Shown here: piece after piece, positions 58,464-64,000 of the stretch
How the letters are laid out: the number at the start of each line of letters is the position of its first letter
How positions within the stretch are numbered: the first letter of the stretch is position 1
From: Acinetobacter terrestris
Lineage (GTDB): Bacteria; Pseudomonadota; Gammaproteobacteria; Pseudomonadales; Moraxellaceae
Assembly (NCBI RefSeq): GCF_004331155.1
Contig: NZ_SJNZ01000003.1
Location: 145,381-209,380 of the forward strand
Reading direction: 5' to 3'
DNA length: 64,000 bases
Position numbers and translations under genes: made by a program
Notes under the pieces: generated by a model
The model's database searches: none
Told to the model about the DNA's origin: nothing
Seen by the model: the letters and a program-made list of their open reading frames with translations, nothing else

Positions 58464-61355
58464 ATGACTGATTCTGCGCAAAATATTGCTACGACCTACG
58501 ATCCTACCGAGATCGAGAAAAAATGGTACAAGACCTGGGAAGAGAACGGCTACTTTAAGCCGTCTCAAAAAGGCGACTCCTTCTGTATCATGATTCCGCC
58601 ACCAAACGTCACTGGTAACTTGCACATGGGTCATGGTTTTAACAATGCCATTATGGATGCCTTGACCCGTTACAACCGTATGTCTGGCAAAAACACTTTG
58701 TGGCAACCGGGGACTGACCATGCCGGTATCGCAACCCAGATGGTGGTTGAACGTCAATTGGCAGCACAAGAAATCAGCCGTCATGACTTGGGCCGTGAAA
58801 AGTTCATTGAAAAAGTATGGGAATGGAAAGAACAGTCTGGCGGTAACATCACCCGTCAAATCCGTCGCCTCGGTTCGTCTGTAGACTGGTCACGTGAACG
58901 CTTCACCATGGATGATGGTCTTTCCAACGCAGTAAAAGAAGTCTTCGTACGCTTACATAAAGAAGGCTTGATTTACCGTGGTAAACGCCTGGTGAACTGG
59001 GATCCGAAACTGCAAACTGCCCTGTCTGACCTTGAAGTTGAATCAGTAGAAGAAAAAGGTTCACTTTGGCATTTCAAATATTTCTTTGAAGATAAAGACC
59101 TTCGTACCAAAGATGGCAATGACTTCTTGGTTGTTGCTACAACGCGTCCTGAAACGTTGCTTGGTGACTCGGCTGTTGCAGTACACCCTGAAGATGAACG
59201 CTATGCACATCTTGTCGGTAAAAACATCGTTCTGCCAATTTCAGGCCGTTTGGTCCCTGTTGTTGCCGATGAATATGTTGAAAAAGACTTCGGTACAGGC
59301 TGTGTAAAAATCACTCCTGCACACGACTTTAATGACTATGAAGTAGGTAAACGTTGCAACTTGCCAATCATTAACATCTTCAACAAAAACGCTGAAGTGT
59401 TGGCTGAGTTTGAATACATTGCCAAAGCTGGCGAACAGATTTCTAAAACCATTGCTGCCCCTGCGGACTACATTGGTTTAGAGCGTTTTGCTGCACGTAA
59501 AAAACTGGTTGAACAAGCTGAAGCTGAAGGCTGGCTAGATCAAATTCAACCGTACGACTTGAAAGCACCTCGCGGTGACCGTTCAGGCGTAATCGTTGAA
59601 CCGTTATTGACTGACCAGTGGTACGTGAAAATTGCACCCCTAGCTGAACCTGCAATTAAAGCGGTGAAAGACGGCGACATCAAATTTGTTCCAGAACAGT
59701 ACAGCAACATGTACATGGCGTGGATGAACAACATTCAAGACTGGTGTATTTCACGTCAATTGTGGTGGGGTCACCGCATTCCGGCTTGGTACGATGTAGA
59801 TGGCAACATTTACGTGGGTCGTTCTGAAGCTGAAGTACGCGAAGAAAATGGCATTGCGGCTGATGTAGAACTGAATCAAGACGAAGACGTTTTGGATACC
59901 TGGTTCTCGTCTGGTCTTTGGACATTCTCAACTTTAGGTTGGACTGGCGACGCGAAAAAAGATGCAGAAAACTACTTCCTAAATACCTTCCACCCGACTG
60001 ATGTGTTGGTGACTGGTTTTGACATAATCTTCTTCTGGGTTGCCCGCATGATCATGATGACCATGCACTTCATGAAAAATGAAGACGGCACGCCACAAGT
60101 ACCTTTCAAAACTGTGTATGTACATGGTTTGGTACGTGATGGCGAAGGTCAGAAAATGTCTAAATCTAAAGGCAACGTGCTTGATCCTTTAGACCTGATT
60201 GATGGTGTAGATTTAGAGACTTTGGTACAAAAACGTACTACAGGCTTGATGAACCCGAAACAGGCGGCGAAGATTGAAAAATCAACCCGTAAAGAATTCC
60301 CGGAAGGCATTCAGTCTTACGGTACAGATGCAGTTCGTTTCACCTTCTGTGCTTTAGCGAACACCGGTCGTGACATCAAGTTCGATATGAAACGTGTTGA
60401 AGGCTACCGTAACTTCTGTAACAAAATCTGGAATGGTACCCGTTTCGTTCTAATGAACGTTGAAGGTCAAACTGTAGGTCAAACTGCACGTCCTGATCTT
60501 TGGGAATTGCCTGAACAATGGATCGTGAGCCGTTTACAAAAAGCGGAACAAGCGGTTCATCAAGCATTTGCAACCTACCGTTTAGACTTGGCTGCACAAG
60601 CGATTTACGAGTTCATCTGGAATGAATACTGTGACTGGTATGTAGAATTAACCAAACCAGTTCTGAATGATGAAAATGTTTCTGAAGAACGTAAAGCGGA
60701 AGTTCGTCGTGTTCTTCTTGCGGTAATGGAAGCATCTTTACGTCTTGCACACCCAATCATGCCGTACTTGACTGAAGAAATTTGGCAAACCCTTGCGCCG
60801 ATGATTGGTCTAGGCGGTGAAACCATTATGACTGCGGCTTATCCTGTTGCGGATCAAGCGCTCATCAATGACCAAGCTGAAGCAGATATGCAATGGCTGC
60901 AAGGTTTGATTGGTGCTGTACGTAACATTCGTGGTGAAATGGGCTTAGGTAATGCACGTTTACTTCCAGTGTTGATGCAAAACATTACTGATGCTGAAGT
61001 TGCGCAAATTTCACGTATCGAGCCTTTGTTTAAAGCATTGGCGAAAGTGGAAAGCATCACTTACCTGGCAGATGGTGAACAACCTCCATTGTCATCATCT
61101 TCTGTAGTCGGTCATGCCTCTGTATTCGTTCCAATGAAGGGTTTAATTGACCCTAAAGCGGAATTGGGCCGTTTGCAGAAAGACTTTGATAAAGTTCAAA
61201 AGCAACATGACCAGATTGCAGGAAAACTTGCCAATGAAGGTTTCGTGGCAAAAGCACCTGCTGCTGTCGTTGAAGGCGAGAAAGTGAAATTGGCTGAATT
61301 TGCGGACCAGTTAGTGAAAATTCAAGCGAATATGGATCAGATTGCAGCGCTTTAA
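58464..61355 (+). CDS. valS: Valyl-tRNA synthetase
   Basis: 963 aa class I synthetase. HIGH-type motif [20 protein letters not shown] motif [14 protein letters not shown], an editing (CP1) domain with [10 protein letters not shown], and a C-terminal coiled-coil arm (about residues 895-960). ATG at 58464. Monocistronic with a strong terminator. Confidence 0.98.
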   Translation: MTDSAQNIATTYDPTEIEKKWYKTWEENGYFKPSQKGDSFCIMIPPPNVTGNLHMGHGFNNAIMDALTRYNRMSGKNTLWQPGTDHAGIATQMVVERQLAAQEISRHDLGREKFIEKVWEWKEQSGGNITRQIRRLGSSVDWSRERFTMDDGLSNAVKEVFVRLHKEGLIYRGKRLVNWDPKLQTALSDLEVESVEEKGSLWHFKYFFEDKDLRTKDGNDFLVVATTRPETLLGDSAVAVHPEDERYAHLVGKNIVLPISGRLVPVVADEYVEKDFGTGCVKITPAHDFNDYEVGKRCNLPIINIFNKNAEVLAEFEYIAKAGEQISKTIAAPADYIGLERFAARKKLVEQAEAEGWLDQIQPYDLKAPRGDRSGVIVEPLLTDQWYVKIAPLAEPAIKAVKDGDIKFVPEQYSNMYMAWMNNIQDWCISRQLWWGHRIPAWYDVDGNIYVGRSEAEVREENGIAADVELNQDEDVLDTWFSSGLWTFSTLGWTGDAKKDAENYFLNTFHPTDVLVTGFDIIFFWVARMIMMTMHFMKNEDGTPQVPFKTVYVHGLVRDGEGQKMSKSKGNVLDPLDLIDGVDLETLVQKRTTGLMNPKQAAKIEKSTRKEFPEGIQSYGTDAVRFTFCALANTGRDIKFDMKRVEGYRNFCNKIWNGTRFVLMNVEGQTVGQTARPDLWELPEQWIVSRLQKAEQAVHQAFATYRLDLAAQAIYEFIWNEYCDWYVELTKPVLNDENVSEERKAEVRRVLLAVMEASLRLAHPIMPYLTEEIWQTLAPMIGLGGETIMTAAYPVADQALINDQAEADMQWLQGLIGAVRNIRGEMGLGNARLLPVLMQNITDAEVAQISRIEPLFKALAKVESITYLADGEQPPLSSSSVVGHASVFVPMKGLIDPKAELGRLQKDFDKVQKQHDQIAGKLANEGFVAKAPAAVVEGEKVKLAEFADQLVKIQANMDQIAAL

Positions 61356-61371
61356 TGCTGTAATTTGATTT

Positions 61372-61402
61372 AAAAAATCCCCTCTTAGTGAGGGGATTTT
61401 TT
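61372..61402. terminator. Bidirectional terminator between valS and the AAA gene
   Basis: AAAAAATCCCCTC / GAGGGGATTTTTT, 13-bp perfect arms with a TTAGT loop. Both strands have a T tail. Confidence 0.92.
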
Positions 61403-61412
61403 ATAAGACATT

Positions 61413-63380
61413 CTATAAAAAACTTTCTAACTCAGAAATCCATGGAGGAGTAGTTTCATTTTCTTGCTTACAATAAAGATTACAAATTAACTCTTTATTC
61501 TTATCAACAAAATTGAAAATTAAATCCTTATAATTAGATGGATTTCCTTCTAGGTCAAAGTCTCTTTTGGGATAAATTATTGAGTTATCACCTTGTATAA
61601 AGCTATATGTCTTTTGCTCATCAAATTCAAAATTACTAAATATTTTTTGAATACTCTCATCACCAACAGAATCAATAGCTTGGCTTAATGCCTTATAAAA
61701 AGTAGAAGCATTTAAACACTCCTCAATTTCGGTTGGTGATCTATTATTATTTTCTAATTTGCATAATTCAATTTTATCTCTATTAAATTGTAGTCTTCGG
61801 ATCACTAATTCATTTTTCTTTGTTTGAGATCTAAAACTATCATCAATTTTAAGCGCCTGAAAATCAGTATCAACTAAACAAAAAACCTTACTATTAATTT
61901 CTTTAGATTCATTATTTTGTGAAAGCGGTGCATACAAATAATTATATAAATTCAAAATAATTGCACAGCCACCAACTGGTAAAACTATCAAATTTTCAGC
62001 TTTATCTTTACTTATATAATTTAAAATATAATTTTTATCTTCTTCACCTTCTACTATTAACCAATGTTTTCTATGTAGCCTTAATGAACTTACAATTGAA
62101 GAAACTAAATCAAAAAAGCTTTTAAAATGTATGTCATCTGGATGACTTCCATTTTCTTGAAAATAATTCTTAAATGAATATTGATTAATTTGCACAGAAT
62201 TATTCTTATCATGTATATGAAATAAGTTTCCTTTATCTAATATTGGTAATGCACCATACCAATGTGTACTTACTAGCATCTGAACATTAAATTTTTTTGC
62301 CAATTCATGCAACCTACTAAATTGGCCATAACACATTGATATATGTAAAGATGCCTCAGGCTCATCAATTGCTAGGATAATATTTTGTGACGTATCACGT
62401 TCTTGAGTTAAAAAAGCATATGCTATATCAATCAAAGCTTTTTTTCTCTCACCCGCAGATAAGTGCTCTATAGGCTTTTTATCGATTTTAAGCCTTCTTT
62501 TATCAAAAAATGTTTCAATAATAATATCTGTTAAATGATTTGCAGTAAGATTTGATTTTGACTTGTATTCTCTAGCAAAAGAATAATTCCTATCAATTTT
62601 TTTAATAGTTTCTTGAACTTCTTCAACAAATTTTTCAAGATTTGAATTTAAGAGATCTAAAGTACTTTTGTTGACTGTCCTCTCACCTTTAATCTGTAAT
62701 TTCGAGTTGAGCATTTCTTCAATTCTTTTTTTAATATTTTCACTCATTAAGTCCTGCATACCTTTCGATTCAAGCCTCAAAAAGTCATTTAATGAAGTTT
62801 CAACAGGTATATATTGGAATGAATAATTTTTTAAAAGATCAACTTTCAAAGTCATTAAAACTTTATTAAGCTCTCTTTCATCTTTTAAAATCTGACTTTC
62901 TTTTAAACCTTTTTTAATATAGCTATCAAACGTAAAAAAAATGCTATTGGTATCACGCTCAGGAAATGGGAAAAAAGCATAAGTAATAAAATAATGAGTT
63001 TCCCTATGCTTTAGAAAATTATCTCTTTGATCAAAAAAATTATTGTACGAATTATAATTGACCGATTTTGTTTGATCGACATTAAAAAATAGCTCACTTA
63101 TTATAGGAATAATTTTTTGAACATTTTTATCAAACTTATTTAAATCTTCTTTTTTAATTAAAAAACAAGGTGCTACAAAAGCTTCACTCTTTTTTTCTGA
63201 GAAATGTACAATAAACTCACTACTGTTAAAGAAACAGTCTAATGATTCCAAAATTGAACTTTTACCAGCACCATTCTGACCGATAAATAAATTAAAATTT
63301 TCTAATTCATTTAAGCCAAATGGAATATATCTAGCCCCCTTATAAATTTTAAAGTGACGAAGAAAGACACCAACTAACAT
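61413..63380 (-). CDS. OLD-like AAA ATPase with C-terminal TOPRIM-like domain (candidate anti-phage nuclease)
   Basis: 655 aa. ABC/SMC-type ATPase: Walker A GQNGAGKS (34-41), signature HLSAGERK (306-313), Walker B NIILAIDEPEASLH (333-346), switch His in STHW (371-374). The region between is helical and probably forms a coiled coil (about 205-300). After residue 438 comes a TOPRIM-like part: HWLIVEGEEDKNYI (Glu at 444) and CLVDTDF (Asp504, Asp506). This is the domain order of OLD-family nucleases, GajA and related immunity ATPases. The gene is far more AT-rich than its neighbours (two sampled 60-base stretches have 17 and 12 G+C, against 26 in valS). No partner gene is adjacent, so it would act alone or be an orphan. 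A role in phage or plasmid defence is inference from architecture and context. Confidence 0.85.
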   Translation of the reverse strand: MLVGVFLRHFKIYKGARYIPFGLNELENFNLFIGQNGAGKSSILESLDCFFNSSEFIVHFSEKKSEAFVAPCFLIKKEDLNKFDKNVQKIIPIISELFFNVDQTKSVNYNSYNNFFDQRDNFLKHRETHYFITYAFFPFPERDTNSIFFTFDSYIKKGLKESQILKDERELNKVLMTLKVDLLKNYSFQYIPVETSLNDFLRLESKGMQDLMSENIKKRIEEMLNSKLQIKGERTVNKSTLDLLNSNLEKFVEEVQETIKKIDRNYSFAREYKSKSNLTANHLTDIIIETFFDKRRLKIDKKPIEHLSAGERKKALIDIAYAFLTQERDTSQNIILAIDEPEASLHISMCYGQFSRLHELAKKFNVQMLVSTHWYGALPILDKGNLFHIHDKNNSVQINQYSFKNYFQENGSHPDDIHFKSFFDLVSSIVSSLRLHRKHWLIVEGEEDKNYILNYISKDKAENLIVLPVGGCAIILNLYNYLYAPLSQNNESKEINSKVFCLVDTDFQALKIDDSFRSQTKKNELVIRRLQFNRDKIELCKLENNNRSPTEIEECLNASTFYKALSQAIDSVGDESIQKIFSNFEFDEQKTYSFIQGDNSIIYPKRDFDLEGNPSNYKDLIFNFVDKNKELICNLYCKQENETTPPWISELESFL

Positions 63381-63448
63381 AATTCCCCAAAATAAAATTT
63401 GTATAATTATTATAAAGTTAACATAACTAATAGTGTAAAACTAGTAAA

Positions 63449-63634
63449 CTAAATGTCTATAGATATATAAATACAGAAAAAGTCCACAATATACGGCGCA
63501 ACTATATGCTGACGGCAAAATTTTAAGTTCATGAAATGCTTTGCTCTAAGAACTTGCCACATGTGCTGTTCTGCATTTGTGGAGGAATGGCGCATGGATT
63601 TGGCGAAGATTAAAAGTTTGGGATCTATTTTCAT
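63449..63634 (-). pseudogene. Truncated DUF559 endonuclease-like gene
   Basis: 61 codons. MRHSSTNAEQHMWQVLRAKHF and CRQHIVAPYIVDFFC match the N-terminal half of DUF559 proteins, which have a restriction-endonuclease-like (Vsr) fold. In intact proteins the motif VDFxC continues into a strand with VIELDGxxH and another 50 or so residues. Here the frame ends after IYISIDI and the catalytic half is missing. The break coincides with the start of the AT-rich DNA carrying the AAA gene, so an insertion or deletion probably truncated it. Confidence 0.8.
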
Positions 63635-63674
63635 TTTATTTTTTCTTAATTTTATTCATATTATACGATACACA

Positions 63675-63790
63675 ATGGAGTTCCCTCTCCTGAGCAAGTT
63701 TTAAAGCACTGCTTTAAAACGAAGCGCAAGTGAGGGCTAGGGAGAGGTGAAGCTAGAAAATAACCCTCACCCCGACCCTCTACCAAAGGG
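63675..63790. repeat. Multi-hairpin intergenic element
   Basis: It contains a perfect 23-bp palindrome GTTTTAAAGCA-C-TGCTTTAAAAC (63698-63720). A CCTCTCC / GGAGAGG pair encloses it, and a GTGAGGG / CCCTCAC pair overlaps it. It resembles a small non-coding repeat or MITE rather than a terminator. Whether it recurs elsewhere in the genome cannot be seen here. Confidence 0.6.
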
Positions 63791-63809
63791 CATAGGTATC
63801 TACACATCT

Positions 63810-64000
63810 TTAGGTACCTAATGCAATTGTTGCGATTTCATTCAGTTCATCTATTGAATATTCTGAGAGCAGTTGAAGAGTGTTCAGTAAAATCGAAAGT
63901 CCTGCCAATATTGCAGGTGCACTTTCCAACTTACCTCTCTTCTGCTGTCGGCCTGAAAGACGGGCCAGAAATATACGAATTTTCTGATTTTGTTCATCTT
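63810..64000 (-). CDS. 3' end of an unidentified gene (partial)
   Basis: An open frame enters from the right edge and ends at the TAA at 63810-63812, giving 62 residues with no start in the window. The peptide has a basic region (LARLSGRQQKRGKLES) followed by a Leu/Ala-rich, probably amphipathic helical part (APAILAGLSILLNTLQLLSEYS) and ends IALGT. Codon choice looks like real coding sequence. No family recognised; the basic-then-helical pattern could suit a DNA-associated protein, but this is weak. Confidence 0.55.
   Translation of the reverse strand, partial: DEQNQKIRIFLARLSGRQQKRGKLESAPAILAGLSILLNTLQLLSEYSIDELNEIATIALGT

Overview
The window is a chromosomal segment of a gammaproteobacterium of the genus Acinetobacter. 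The evidence is the complete adeI-adeJ-adeK type RND efflux operon, the sdhCDAB / gltA divergent pair, the ispE - four tRNA-Gln - prs cluster, PA3496-like and PF10136-like small families, and a moderate-to-low GC content. Almost everything is core housekeeping sequence. No phage, IS transposase or CRISPR array is visible. Accessory-looking DNA is concentrated at the right edge, after valS (about 61.4-64.0 kb).

Layout. 1-7.7 kb: start of sdhCDAB (minus), a 1-kb divergent regulatory region, gltA, a small zinc-protease-like gene, nadE and an overlapping unknown helical protein. 7.8-9.1 kb: two elongator tRNA-Met genes flanking a small lipoprotein gene, then RNase P RNA (rnpB). 9.1-13 kb: ferredoxin, coaD, smpB, a flavodoxin-like protein, pgeF and rluD. 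13-21 kb: bamD, dnaG, hemA, and a TPR protein-lolB-ispE operon running into four tRNA-Gln genes. 21.3-24.9 kb: prs, rplY, pth, panD, and ribB under an FMN riboswitch. 25-29.8 kb: LysE exporter, DUF1289, trhO, DedA and small membrane or acidic proteins. 30-36.7 kb: rpoD, DUF493, lipB, SCP2-like protein, Fe-alcohol dehydrogenase and an amino-acid/polyamine permease. 36.8-45 kb (mostly minus): trmL, cysG, serS, DUF3298 lipoprotein, carotenoid oxygenase, lolA, rpmA and rplU. 45.4-55.2 kb: ispB, a PF10136 membrane protein, and PAP2-adeIJK. 55.3-58.3 kb: two YbjQ proteins and an SDR gene with a truncated tandem copy. 58.5-61.4 kb: valS. 61.4-64 kb: an AT-rich OLD-like AAA/TOPRIM gene, a truncated DUF559 gene, a hairpin element, and the 3' end of an unidentified gene.

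Functional themes. Envelope biogenesis is prominent (bamD, lolA, lolB, DedA, PAP2, AdeIJK), with isoprenoid synthesis (ispE, ispB), translation (tRNAs, rnpB, smpB, pth, serS, valS, L25, L21, L27, trmL, trhO, hemA) and cofactors (nadE, coaD, panD, ribB, lipB, cysG). The clearest regulatory sites are the FMN riboswitch before ribB and two tRNA-Met promoters with GC-rich discriminators. There is also a near-perfect palindrome lying on the only visible promoter of the PAP2-adeIJK unit, read here as the probable AdeN operator. The best candidate for an undescribed system is the solitary ATPase/TOPRIM protein after valS. It has the architecture of OLD-type anti-phage nucleases and appears to have been inserted into, and to have truncated, a DUF559 gene.
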